Shown here piece after piece: positions 1 to 14,500 of a stretch of DNA of 64,000 nucleotides (the stretch's first letter is position 1; the number at the start of each line of letters is the position of its first letter). Position numbers and translations under genes: made by a program. Under the pieces are notes generated by a model. The model was not told where the DNA came from. It was given only the letters and a program-made list of their open reading frames with translations, and searched no databases. This DNA is from Luscinia megarhynchos (Eukaryota; Chordata; Aves; Passeriformes; Turdidae), in contig CM067576.1 in assembly GCA_034336665.1 (NCBI GenBank), forward strand, positions 11,027,385-11,091,384, written 5' to 3'.

Positions 1-3000
1 CCCTAGGTGAGTTCTGAGGAGCCTGGACCGGCTGGCACCGCTGTGCCGATGCAGACTCACTCCCCAGGAGCTGCTGGGCTGAGCTCCCCTGCCCATGTGA
101 GATGCCTGGGCAAAAGATGAGCCCAGGCAAGTTCCAAACCTCAGGAGACTGCAGGCAATAAAGCCAGCAGCCTACATTGTGCTCACTGTTGTGCAACTAG
201 GATGGAGGACAGAGAAATAAAATGCATTCCCTAGGGAGACACTAGAGCAAGCACAAGCTGGGGGACAGAGACACCCAAACCAAGGTGGCTGCCTTTCAAA
301 TGACAGTGCTGCTCCCACACCTCCCAACAGACAGGTCCTGCCTGATGCACAACCACTGTCCTGCCCTCTGACAGCTGCCTTTCTACCCAGAGTGAGAACA
401 AAACCCCCCAAACCTCTAATGTCCCAACCTCGATGGGCGCACAGCAATTTGAGCCTGAGTCATACCCGTAACAGAAAAAACGACCACTGCTCATTTACTG
501 ACTCTCAACTCCCAGCAACAGGAACTATCCAGGTCTGTGTGATACGGACACAGCCTCATCTCAACACTGGCTACATCAGCACAAACCACACTGGGGGGGC
601 AGCCCTGCAGCAGAGCCCCCGCAGCCACCTCAAAACACCCCAGGGCTGGCCCAATCCAGTGCATCGATCCAGAGCAGGTGGTGATGATGTCTGAGAGCCC
701 ATGCTCAGTTTCCAGACCTTCCTGCAAGCATGACAGTGACAGCTCCCAGCCCAGCCCACTGACATGTGTCAGTAAGATACGATCTCCTGCACCAAGGCTG
801 CACTCATGGGGCTGCTGCAGGGTGACTGCACCGCGTTCAGTAACAGCCAAACCCACTGGGGTCAGCACGGTCACAGGGCTTCAGATGAAGCTTGCAAGCC
901 ACTTTCACAAGCAATTCTCCATTGAAATCATCAGGACTGGGATGACATTTCAACACAAGGAGGTTTTTCCCAAAAAGCTGTCTAAATCTCTCCAAGTCAT
1001 GCACTTGCTGTCCCAGAGGCATGCACTGGATCAGCTCCCACAACAGCCACCTCCCTCCGAAGTCCCCCCAGCCAAGAGGGGCACATCCCTCCTTGCTTCA
1101 GATGTAAATCCACACCTCTCACCTCTCCAATCTCCAACAGAAAGAATGAAGCTGGTTTTTCTTGCTTCCTGCATATTTCAAGATAGAGTTTCAAGAAAAA
1201 AATGCTTCAATGCCACAGCCAGGGAGACTCAGCAGAAACTCTCACTGCCAATGTTGCAGCCAATCCTCTTTGAACTTCAGTCTGCTACGTGGCCCAAGAC
1301 TCAGAAAGGGCTAAGGTGAATATTTTTGCAAAGCTAATGTCAGGATGGACAGCAAACCAACTGATCACCAACAGAACCAAAGAATTGTCTGAGTTAAGAC
1401 TGAGTTCCTGCTGGGGAGATCCAGCAGATTCGTGTTCAAACCAAACACCCTCCCAGCTGACGGCTGATCCAGAAAGGAGAACAGGTTCACCACGTGTCAT
1501 GAGCTCAAGACTAAAGAGAAGGTTTAGAAATGGCCAGGGTCACCAAATTCAACAGCAAAGTCATCCCTGCTCAGGACCTGACAGCTCTGTTACCTGTGTT
1601 TTGGATATTTCACTCTCCTACCAGCTCTTGCTTGGCCTGATAAACCTAATGCCCACTGGTTGCTAAAACTTGTCTTAGTCAAACCCAAATTGTATCAGGT
1701 CTTGTTCTCTTAGGCTGCTCCAAGGTACATTGAACAGGGACAGCAGAACTTCCCCACAAAACCCCATGCCCAACTCGAGCTGCAGGGATAGTGCCACCAT
1801 CCAGGTGATGTCTGGTCACCCAAAACAAGACAGCATCCACATGCAGGCAAAATCTACAGCCAGTCTGAGCAGGCTCCATCTTGGCTGGCCACGGTGCCTC
1901 CCAGAGCAAAAAGCTCAGAACCAGATCCCCTGTCTGGGTGAAGGAGTTCCAGCAGTATTGATCTGCAGAGGGACTGTGAAGCATTGTTCAGGGATATCCA
2001 GCCATTCACTCTGTCTTGCTTTTAATCAGTCAACATTCAAAAGACAGATAGTGGAGCCAAAAGTCCTCTATCTTTATCTTTTTTCACTTAATCTCCAGCT
2101 GACATTTTTTTCTGTGAAAACACGCCTCGTTTCTTGCTGTATGACTTCAATTCTCCCTTTCCTGTGATATTTTGCTTCAAACAGGCTACACAACCGGTTA
2201 CTACTTTTATAGAGGTGGGAGTGACATGCTTTGACTCTTCCAAAACACAAAATGCTCATCTGGCTTCAGCCACCAAACTGCAACGATGGGGAACCAGCAG
2301 AGCTACTCCAGCTAGGGAGCTCAGTGCCCACTGCTCCACAATCCCTTGGGACCAGCTGCCTGGCACCCCTCAGCTGCCTGGGGCAAAGAGCCACTGCCAC
2401 AGGCTCTCATGGGCTTCTCTGAGTGCCATACCTGTGCTGATGCTGAAGCACTTGCATGGCAGCCCAAGGTGTCCCTTGGCTATCCATCTCTGCCATATCC
2501 CATCTTCCACCTTTCTCCAAAAATCTTTTTCCACCCTCCAGACAGACAACACCTTTGCTGTGATTGCTGGGAGCTCCTCCCCCAGACAAACTCTTTTCAC
2601 CCAGCCTGAGTCTGCCGGCTCAGGGAATGCCTTTGTTAGTGACAGCACCATGCTTGCCCAAACACCAACCCGCTCATCCTTTCCCTTCCAATGTACTCCT
2701 CCAACAGCAACTTCTATGCCAACCAAACTGCACTAAAATATCCAGAATGCCATTGGAAAAGTAACACTGTGAAACCCCTGCAAACTGATGATTTGGCCTT
2801 TACTTCCCCCTGCTACCTGCAGCTGTTCTGCACTAAGCAACACACAGCCCAGTAAAGCCAAGTGGCCCACGTGTCATTCACAAGTGGGATGGCTGCAGAC
2901 CCTGATGTGAGCTGCCTTTCTCCCAGACTGCAGTGCCCTCAGGAACTGAAACACTTTGGGAAGATAACAAGCAAAGAAGGAGAGACAGGCTAAGAGAAAG

Positions 3001-4914
3001 CCCCAGAGCAGACCCAGGGCCATCTGGCACCAACAGGAATGGGAAGGCAGCCTCTGCTGGGAGCAGAGCAGAGCAGCCAGTGGCTCCAGCTGTGGAGCTT
3101 CCGGAGAGCTGCCACGCGAGAGGAGCATCCTTCCTGTGCCATCACCCTCAGCCATCCCAACACAACACACACCACTTCAGAGAAGGAAAAACTTCAAAAA
3201 AAAAAAGCTGAACTTCAGGCCCAAAGATTAGGCTCTGGGGAATTCGAGCTTTTAAAAAAGGGTAGAGTTTTGGAAGTCCATTTAAATTAACCTTAACTAG
3301 CTCTAAACTCTATATACGTATCTCCTTGCCACGCTCACAACCCACGCACATTTTGTGGTGCCAGTGAGCTAAATCATGTGCAAGTGAGCAGAGTAAAAGG
3401 AACCACAAAAAAAAAAAGGCTCTGGGCAGAAACTCTATTTCATTGTTTCAATCGGCAAAGGAGATGGCAACAGCAGAAGGAATCAGGAATAAAAATGGAA
3501 CTCGCTTGTTTACCTTGTCGGTTTTGTCAAAACATTGTGACAACTCTTTGCGTGCAGCCCGTTTCTCTGTTCTGCCACCAAAAATTCAGAGCCCTTCACC
3601 TTTCTTCACGCATTACAGGAGAAAGCCAAGAAGAGTAAAACTTTCAGGGAGAGAAATGAGTGTGTGAAAGATATAAAAAAGCCCAGCATGAGAATTTCAA
3701 ACTACTGGGCTCCTCTTCCAGATAGTCCAAACACCACCGGGAACAGTGACCCTCCAGCTGCACAAGCTGAGTTAATAAGGAGCAGGCAGCCAACGAAGGA
3801 GGAGAGTAAGACAATAAAGGGAAAGTTTGGGTAAGCCTGACAAAAACCAAAAGAAAAAAAAAAAAGTTAAAAAAAGAAAAAAAAAAAAACCAAACAAGCT
3901 GCAAACTGGGTTCCTAAAAAAAGAAAAATTCTTGACAGTGTCTTTTTAAAAGAGAAACTCACAGTGCTTCAGGCAGAGCCCTACCTCTCCAAAAGCCACC
4001 CAATCCAGTAGGAAGCAGCAGGTTTTGAAGGAGCAAATTGCACAGCTGTGGAAGAATTTGCCTTTACTGCTTTCTTTCCAATTCAACTGAGAGACTCACT
4101 GTCTACCTGGAGGACTAGCAAAACGGAGGAAATTGGTTGGTTCTAGTTATACTTTAGAGGTTTTCATGCTTGACGAGAGCCCCTAAAATGTAAACCTGTT
4201 TTAGCATTCTTGTACATTAATGTCATCGTTCTCCCTGCTGACTCCCACAACTTCTGCCACAGACAAGTCAATCAGATTTGGTATATGCCCCGGGACAGGG
4301 AAGGGGAGGGCTGGGTTTAAAGCAAACAAGCAACCAAAAAATAATTATGTCAGTGCTCTGCAAGGTGTTGGATCCAAGCTCGGTGGATCTGCTGAAGTCT
4401 TCGATCCAAAACACTTGGCAATTTTACTTAAAAAAATGAAACAAAAAAACCTTTGACCTGTTGAACTTAGAGAAAAGCAAGTGGCAGACCTTGGAGGAAG
4501 TGTGTGAGGGTGCAAAAACATCATGTGCTGTAGTTCACCACTTTAGAAGAAATCAGAGTTTTGCTTTGGTTGGTTTTGCTTTTTCTGAAGTGCCAGGGGA
4601 AAGGCGCTTCCCAAAGGGCGACTTTAGAGTTTATGGGCGCCAAGGTGGAAGCGTGAAGTGAAGACATGCCAAAAACGTCAGGTTTGCATAAACCCTTCTG
4701 GAAAAAGTGCACCGTGGTTTTAGGAAAAATGCATAATTACCAAATCTCCACTGACCAGGGGCCACTTGCACACGCAAAGTTGCATCAATTGGCAGCATCA
4801 CTGCTGACATTTTTGCCTTCTCCTTCCACCCCCCTCCCCAATTTTTTTCCTTGGGAGACATAACAGCGCCACTGCATTAGAACGTACAAGAAATGAAAAC
4901 AGTGAGTACGACTG
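1..4914. other. Non-coding flank 3' of PURA
   Basis: No coding exon, RNA gene or clearly identifiable mobile element is recognisable. Reading frames are short and lack family features. From about 3180 the sequence becomes A-rich with several A-homopolymer stretches (for example 3840-3895), possibly marking the approach to the PURA transcript end. In mammals the small gene IGIP lies beyond PURA; I looked for its conserved peptide on the minus strand and did not find it. Confidence 0.5.
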
Positions 4915-4932
4915 ATATAGATCCATTGACTT

Positions 4933-4938
4933 TTTATT
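4933..4938 (-). terminator. PURA: Candidate distal poly(A) signal of PURA
   Basis: The minus strand reads AATAAA here, at the far edge of the AT-rich 3'UTR-like block. U-rich sequence follows within 20-60 bases on the minus strand, as expected for a cleavage site around 4910-4920. Use of this site is inferred only. Confidence 0.4.
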
Positions 4939-5882
4939 ACAAATGTACTTGATCACTTGGCTTCAAAAAAGTTTAAATCAACCCCTATTTTCTGTACGCC
5001 AGTACAAAGTAAAATCTATTTTACAAATTAAATACCTAAAAATTTGACAAAAATATTAAAGTTTGATGGAAAAAACAGTTATAAAAATCTTAAATCCCCT
5101 TTTAAGAAGATAAGAGATAACATTCCCTCCCAACCCCCACAGTCCTGTTATACAATATTAATAGTCATTTTTTTAGAATAGGTAGGTATGTTATATCTTG
5201 CTGTTAGCATACAAGTCACTCTAATAGCTTTATCTTTATATACTCCAGTTAGTGCATGAATGTCATCTGATTGAATATAATCATCTATCTTTAACTGATC
5301 CCTAATTTACATTTCATAGCTTGCATAGTTTGAAGGGACAAAGGTTACACTACAGCTAATCATAAAAAAAGGTGGTTACAGTGCTATTTTTAAAGGCAAC
5401 AAAGTAATTGCTCCCAAAAAAAACCCCAAAACCAAACCCAAAACAAAAACCAAAACGAGAAGTTACCGGTCGGCTCTGAGCAGGGGTTAAATCCCCGGCA
5501 GCAGCTCTGCCTGGCTTACGGGGTCTGCCCGCTGCCCCCGGGGCAGCCCCTCCGCGCTTCCCCCGCTCCCGGGACAGCTCGGGAGCCGCTCTCCCGGCAG
5601 CGCTGCGCCCAGCGCATTTCAACCCCTGCGAGGGATACGCACAAAGTGACACTGTCAAGTATTTATTTCCTTTTTTGTTTTTTTTTTTAATTTTTCCAAT
5701 TGAATTTAAAAAAAACCAAAACACCAAAACCCAAAAACAAAGCGAAAAGCCCTCTGCTTACGGGCGCGCCTGGCTGGGAGCTCGGAGCGCTCCGAGCACC
5801 CGCGGCCGGGCTCTGCCCGCCCGCCGATCCCGCCCGGCCCAACCCGGCGGCTCCCGGGACCGGGGCTCGGGGGGAACCCCGC

Positions 5883-5948
5883 AGGGTCCGGCCAAGCCCC
5901 CCGGAGGGTCCGGCCAAGCCCCTCGGAGGGTCTGGCCAAGCCCCCCGG
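5883..5948. repeat. 22-bp GC-rich tandem repeat, three copies
   Basis: Three consecutive 22-bp units beginning AGGGTCCGGCCAAGCCCC start at 5883, 5905 and 5927. They differ by single substitutions only (a T in the second unit near its end and TCTGG in the third). The array lies about 50 bp from the GAA tract, inside a GC-rich island of the otherwise AT-rich PURA 3' region. Confidence 0.9.
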
Positions 5949-6000
5949 CTCCCGCCGCAGCATCGTCAGCGGGACCGCAAAGAAGAAGCAGAAAAGAATT

Positions 6001-6066
6001 AGAAGAAGAAGAAGAAGAAGAAGAAGAAGAAGAAGAAGAAGAAGAAGAAGAAGAAGAAGAAGAAGG
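6001..6066. repeat. Pure (GAA).(TTC) triplet tract, about 22 units
   Basis: About 65 bases of uninterrupted AGA/GAA on the plus strand lead into a short GGA run at 6065-6077. On the PURA-sense strand this is TTC. Pure GAA.TTC tracts of this kind are polymorphic and can form triplex structures, as known from the frataxin intron. Confidence 0.95.
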
Positions 6067-6739
6067 AGGAGGAGGAGAGTCAGGAATCAACAGCGGCTCG
6101 TGCTGTTTCTTTTTTTATTATTATTTATTTAAATTCTCAAAGACAGAGCAATTTCACTTTTTTTTCTTTTTAACAAAAAATATAGAATTTGAATTTGGAG
6201 GACATTTCCCCGTTAGCATAAAACCACTTAAAAGGTGGTTGTATTTCAATGGTAAATTACTTGACAGTGTCCCTTTAACTTAAAAATAAAATAATGTCAG
6301 TATTGCAATGAATTTCAAGTTTTCTTGCACGTAGTCGTTATAAAGTAGCTTTTATCATGCTTTTGGACCTATTCTACAAGACATTTAAAAGCATATCATC
6401 AAGGAAAATATAAGGCATACTTCTCAGGAATTAGGTATCTTGGCACATTTGAGCATACTGTCTTTTTTTAACACATATGGTCAAATATACCTTTCTTCTT
6501 CTAATATTAAACAGGGGTTTCTGTACTTTGTTTTAAATACTGAGATATTAGAGCCTTGGTAAAGTACCGAGCACCTCCGGGAAAACAAAAAATAAAACAA
6601 AAAAAAGCAAAACAAAAAATCAAATGAAATCTAACACAACCAGGAGCAAAAATCCCACGAATCTTTACAGTCATTTTAGTCTTTCGTTTCGTTATCATCA
6701 TTCATCAAGTCCTTGAACATACAGAACGTGCGTTAAAAG

Positions 6740-6770
<31 letters not shown>

Positions 6771-8708
6771 AAACCAAGGGAACACGCAGAAGAAACCCAA
6801 AACGAGACAAAAACTGACCACAAGTTCTCGGCCACTGTTCACAGAACTGCCCGCGGGCTGTTCCAGGCTGTACTGGTCTGACTGGAGCCGCGCGGCCCGT
6901 GCGCTCCTGCAGGCAGCCGGATCCTGGGCAGGATCCGGGCGGCGCGGGCGAGGAAGACCACGGGAGGAGCCTGCCTCGTTAGCGATGCTCCCAGGAGCCG
7001 GGAGGGACGGAAGGACACTCTGCCGTGCTCTCCTCGCCTCCCGCTACTTATTGCTGGGAACGCACCGCGGCGGCGTGGAAATACGGGCGCCGGAGCGCGT
7101 CCGTCGGCAGCGCGACAACTTTGGGGAGGGCAGCGAACAGCAGGACCGAGACAATCAATCAAGTAGCAAAACCAAAGCAATTAAATTCCTAACTACGTCT
7201 AGCAGCATGGAGAGTGCAGTCCCGACACATCACAGTTGAAGTACAATAATCGCTGGAACTGCCCATCCAGAGCCTCCGATTCAGAAGCAGGTTATCAGAC
7301 ACATGTTTACATGCAATTGAGAACCATTTCAAATGTCACATTACGCACTCTGAAAAGCTTATTTCACTACTGGGAAATAGGAAAAGTGCACATTAAAGCA
7401 ATTTTAAACATTTCCAGTGATTGTTTAAAAAGAAACAGAAACACCTCGCTACCAGCGGCTCGTGTTTAACTTTCTGTGAACACTAACAGCAAACTTCTTT
7501 CAAGGGCAATAATGCATGGTACAATGGAAACAGCTTGTTTTGACACTTACAGTACATCTCAAAAAAAAAGAGAAAACAACCAGAAAAAAAAAGACCAAGA
7601 AGAAAAAGGGGATTATAATTTCAACTGGGAATACAAAACGACAGCAGGAAATCAAATTCTTTAAAACAAGCTTTTTTTTTGTTTTCTCCCCACCCTTCCG
7701 AAACTCCATCCTTGCCCCTCAGTAAAGAAGCGCTGGCAGCTCCTGCTTGCACAGGAGCAGCTCAGGTCTACCTGACCCCTAACTCAGCCAAGACCATTCA
7801 GCAAAATGATTGCATTCCCAAAAAACTTCCGAGTGGAACAAGATTCTAGTTTCTCTGAAATGCTCTCTACTGAATTCCAGCCAAGAAAAGAAAAGAAAAG
7901 AAAAAACAAAAAATAAAGTTTTGTTTTCACTGTTTAAGGCATCTTTTTTTTTTTTATAACATTTTCTCTTCACTCGCAATGATGATAGTCATGCAGCAGT
8001 TTAATGATAAAAATATATTAATATTTTACTATACAGCAGCAAGAAGTTAGTCAATTAAAAGCACACCAAATTTTTTTTTAAAAAAAAAAAAACATAACCG
8101 AAAAACAACAAAGACAACCTGTAAAAGTCTATTATTATTCTTATTATTATTACAAACAATTTCAATTTGGAGAACACACCTGGACAGATTAGTGTTCTGA
8201 CAAATCTGCGTTTCCCTAGCCTAGGCTTCGAGCAGAGCCCGCGCCCGGCGGGAGCTGGGACGGGGAGGGCAGGGCACGGCCAGGTATGTAGCCAGTAATA
8301 ACTAGCACCACAGCTACATGGAAATCCATTACGGACACACACCGGCTTGGCTTTCACTGTCCAACCAAACTGCGACCCCCATGGCTCAGTGGGATCACGC
8401 TGCACTGGTTCCTAACAGGCCTAGGGAAGTTAACGGGGATCAAAGCATGGGTCCGGACCTCGCACGAGTTCAGGAGATAGTGCTAGTGCCAGTGGCCACA
8501 CGGAAAGACTCGCTACCTGCTGCCAAAAACAGGTGGACTGGAAACCGCTGCACGTCAGGTTAAGTACTTTAAGTACACAGAATAAAAAAAATATATTATG
8601 AACAATACAAGTACATCTCATATACACAATAATGACAATACGCCTACTCAGTTGTAAACCAAACAGGTGCAGAAAAAAAATATTATGGGAGGAAATTCTT
8701 TAATTTTC

Positions 8709-8772
8709 ATTTTTTTTCTCTCTCTCTCTTTTTTTTTTCTTTTCCTCTTTTCTTTTTTTTTTTTTTTTTTAC
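8709..8772. repeat. T/CT-rich low-complexity tract
   Basis: T-runs alternate with CT dinucleotides across about 60 bases. On the PURA-sense strand this is an A/GA-rich stretch within the presumed 3'UTR. Confidence 0.9.
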
Positions 8773-9384
8773 TATTTGAATAACTTTGGTTCAAACGTAA
8801 AAATCACAAGTTAGCAAATTTCATTTAAATGCCTTTTTTAATAATTTTTCTTCATGTTCACAGAAGTTTCACTGACCATTTTTATATGTTTAAGGTCCAG
8901 ATGCAATGCATATTGTATAAAAGAGAGCACTTATTGTTTACCTTGCATGAATTAAACCTACGTACCTTTTAACTCTACAAACTTCTGCATAACATTTAGA
9001 CAAAGCTCAGACACACAGCATGCCTAGCCCTCATATATATATACACATCTCTAATCACAGGTATATAGGGTGTCAAATATACTATAGTAACCTCCATGTA
9101 AGGTTCGAAATTTGGTAACAAAATGAGAAGAAAAAACTAAAAATATTATTTTACGTGTTCTAAAATATCTCTTTTTTTTTGTGCTAAAGTCAAATGTTAG
9201 CTCAACATGAAAAGGACTTTTTTATATAATTCAGCAATATTATAATCTTGACCATTTTTGCAAACACTTTTAATAATAATAGCTTAAACGTGTACAAAAG
9301 TTCTCGGTTAATTAGGGAAATAAACACTCAGTTCTTTATATTTTTAATCAAGTAGGAAACACAGTTCATATATAATGTTATTAC

Positions 9385-9476
9385 TTTTTTTTTTGACTCT
9401 TTTTTTTTTGTGTGTTTTGTTTTTTTGTTTTTTTTTTTTTTTTTTTTTTCTCTCTGTTTTGTTTTGTTTTTGTTTT
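9385..9476. repeat. Poly-T rich tract just downstream of the PURA coding exon
   Basis: About 90 bases are almost all T, including a run of 22 T at 9428-9449, ending in TTTTG repeats. On the PURA-sense strand it reads as A-rich with CAAAA repeats, roughly 235 bases after the stop codon. Length in the assembly may be unreliable. Confidence 0.9.
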
Positions 9477-9710
9477 AGCAGCTGCTTACTGTTTGATACG
9501 GTGGGTAAAGTGGAGGAACATCCAGCGATGGGTGGCGGGTCTGAGGCGCTGCTGCTGCCGGGCGGCGGGGGGGGCGCCGGGCGGGCGGCGCGGCCGGGGG
9601 GGCTCCGGGTCCGGGCGCAGGGGGGGCTCCGGGCCGCCGCCCCCGCGCCCCGCCGCCCGCCCGCCCTCCCGCCGGCGGCGGGGCCAGTCCGCGTCCCGGG
9701 GGGCGGGCGG

Positions 9711-11446
<1,736 letters not shown>

Positions 11447-11560
11447 CCCGCCGCCACCGCGCTGCCGCACCCCGGGGACAGCCGGGGAGAGCCGCCGGGT
11501 TCGTGCTTCCCGCAGGGAACCGCACGGGAGAGCAGCGGGCCCTCCGCCCGGGTGGGATGC

Positions 11561-14500
11561 CCGGGGTGCCCGGGAGGGATATGTGTTTATTCGGCGTTGG
11601 TAATGAAGTTAATTAACGGGCCTATGGCATGTCGCGGGGCTTGGAGGCTCGGGAGCGTAGCGGGGATGGGGACCGCGGAGATCGGGCGTCCCCCCGCAGC
11701 GGGGGTTTGGAGGTGGGGCTTGGAGGTGGGTTTTGGAAGCCTGGAGATGGGTTTTGGAGGTTTGGGGGTGGGTTTTGGAGGAGATGCTTTAGCTTCTAGT
11801 CCTTGTTTCCAAACCTTCCATTTTAAGCCACCTGCAGCCCTGGAAAGGATGTTTTCTCCTGGTGCTGCAGGTCAGGAAGCAAACTGGCAGGACTGCTCTA
11901 GGTGGAAGTTGCTTCCCTGCCGGCTGCTTCCAGGACTGCTCATTTCTGTGGAAGGTATGGATGTACCTGCAGCATCCCAAAAACCCTGCAAGTGTTGCAC
12001 AAGGAGTGGTGCTATGAGGTGAATTTTGGAATGTGCTTGGCACACAAATGGCTTTCTCGAGGAGACAGGGAGTGAACTGCCGAGACATCTTATTGCCTTA
12101 GAGGATGCTCAGATGTCACAGGAGGAACCCCCAGCCGGCCCCATGGCTGTGGTTAAACCCGTGGTGATGGTGACTCCATGGTAATAAAAACAATGCACAG
12201 AGAAACAGTTTCTTTTTACCACAGAAACAGTATTTCAGCGCTGGCTGAGATGCAGCTTTCCAGCTGCAGGAAAGCCCTGAGTGCTGGGGATGTGCGGTGC
12301 TCTCCGTGGATGCTCTGTTTGGTTTTCAGCCTACCTGAGCTGTCCTAGGTTTTTCCTGGTATGGGAAGTGCCTGTCCAGGTTGGCATAGTCATGGCAAGC
12401 TGCAGGCTGCTGCTTTGGCAACCCCTCTCTCTTGATTTGCTCTTTTTATCCTCAAGTCAAGCAAATTTAAACAACCAAACCGAGGTCTATCCATGCAGCC
12501 TGTTGCTATCACCACCAGGTATCCTTGTGGATGAGCTGGGAAATGCACAAGGAGTTGCATTTGTGCCCTGGAGGTGTGTGGCTGGTCTCTCTCTGACTGG
12601 GCTGCAGTGAAAATTTGCTGGTGCTGAGGATGCTGGCCAGCAGCAGAGGTTATTTTTCCTCCCCAGCACGGGCCAGTGGTATTGTTTTGGGAGTGGATGT
12701 GCTCCAAGTGGATACCAGCAATCCCAGGAACAAACTGACAGTGTTGGTTGCTTTGGTGAGATGATGATTTGTGGGATTCTGCTTGCCCAGCACCATTCAG
12801 TGTTGGAAATCACAACCACTACCTCTGATTTTGTGCCTGAATTTGGCTTGAATAAGGCATTTCCTTATTGAAGTAAACAGAGCAAAGAAAAAAAAAACAA
12901 CCCAGTGGTTTTCATCCCAAAAGATAATATTTTCAATTTTTCTTTTCAACAGCAGCCCATCCTGGTGACCCACAGGACTCTAAGTTGGTCTGCCCAGTGC
13001 TAAAACAAGGTCATGTGGTCAAGGCAAGCTTGGGATGGCTGCTAAATGAGACAAGGTGCAAAAGTGCAAGGTGCAAAATGGGATGGACCAGGGTGATGGA
13101 TAAGTGCAGGAGCCAAGGGAGTCTCTTCATGCATTGTCCAGGTTTGGCCTTGTACCAGCCAAAGACTGGATTGGGATCCTACAGGGAGCTCCTGAGCACA
13201 TGCTGCCCATCCTGGCTGTGGCAATCCTATCAGTGTCTCCCATGTGGTTATCAAGCTGCACACTGCACTGCCTCTGTGGCTTCTGCTGAAACCCATCCCA
13301 CACCTCTTTTCTCCGAAAATCACAAAGCTTTTCATCTCCAGCCCCACAACTCTCAGTTTGGGATTTCACAAGATTTTCTAACAGTTTCTTCCCTTCCACA
13401 TGTCTCTCAGTAGCAATTATACCCTCTTCAGCCCGGTTCTGATAGCCTAAATGAGGGCAAATTTAGGTAGCTTCCTCTCATAAGATAATCCTCCTTTCTT
13501 TGCCTGTTGTAGTCATTTTTCACACCAGTTTCAGTTCCTTGGAAAGACAAGGGAAAAGGTTTTCAGAGCTGTAGCTGGGATTTCAGGCTTAAGATCAATG
13601 GGTCTTTTGTTTTGAAATCCAATTCAGTGGGCTTTTAAGAACATATCTGATCATTACTGCGAGCATCTCGAAGTTTGGAGCCCCAGCCTGTTATTCAGCT
13701 ATGAAACAACAACTCCACTGACTCCAAGAACTTGTACAAACATTTCTAATCAACAGGAGGGAAGCTAAGAGCCATTCAAACAACAGATAAGATTAGTAAC
13801 TGAAGTGGCTGGACTGCAATTGTTATTGTGCAAGTCAAAGAAAAGGCTGTCACACACAGAGGATGTTGCCAAGCAAGATTCATTTGAGTCGCCGAGTCAT
13901 TCTTCTCTCATCCGCTGTCCGAATTCTCCTGAAGTCAGATTTACTCAGGCTGTGTTGGGTGATCTACTGGGTTAGGAGGTGACTGAGTTTAGGCTCTTTT
14001 CCCAGGTTGTGTCAGATATTTCCCTTGATCCCGCTCTTCCCCACCATGGAAAAGGGACCATAATTCTGGTTCAGAGAACTCCCTGTGCCACGATGGGAGT
14101 TGAAGCACTGAAACAACCAAAGCCGAGTTGCTGTTGCCATCTCTGAGATGCAGAGCACTCAGAAGGCTTTTACAGCCACGGGGGGATGTCTGAGGCTGGG
14201 TGAAGGCTCAGACCAGGAAAGTGTAACAGGATGGTGAAAGCTCCCTTCACTTTCCATCTGGGTCCTCCTTTTGGAGAGAGGAGTTCAGCAGGGCTCATCC
14301 ACTGTCGTGAGGCGTTGGTTACCCCGTGAACAAGCCCCATCGTGTGCAGCAAACAAGAAACCAGCACACAACATATGAAAGTCATTTAGGAAGATGGGAA
14401 CGATGAGCAGTGCACACAATAGCATTGCTATTAGGGTCTGTCGATCCTAATTAAAAAAATACTTCTCAATGAAAATTATTTATAAAAAGAAATCACAGTG

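Larger units (their letters stand above)
4915..9710 (-). other. PURA: Presumed long PURA 3'UTR
   Basis: Downstream of the PURA stop codon (minus strand) the sequence becomes strongly AT-rich for almost 5 kb, with many T- and A-runs and no credible ORF. Mammalian PURA is known for a very long 3'UTR, so I infer that most of this stretch is transcribed UTR. The last good poly(A) signal on the minus strand before composition changes is AATAAA at 4933-4938, with U-rich sequence beyond it. Other hexamers occur at about 5662 and 6113-6125 and could give shorter isoforms. The stretch is interrupted by GC-rich islands (5460-5640, 5755-5975, 6840-7140, 8215-8280) and a long GAA.TTC tract. The exact 3' end is not shown by the sequence, and a separate small gene inside it cannot be excluded. 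Confidence 0.5.

Noticed and set aside
9470..9480. Splice-acceptor-like TTTTAGCAG on the plus strand after the T tract
   Set aside because: It is antisense to the PURA 3'UTR with no coding exon following. It is a coincidence of a pyrimidine-rich tract.
1..9700. IGIP, the small gene that follows PURA in mammals
   Set aside because: I scanned the minus strand for its conserved short peptide and found no convincing match. It may lie outside the window or be absent.
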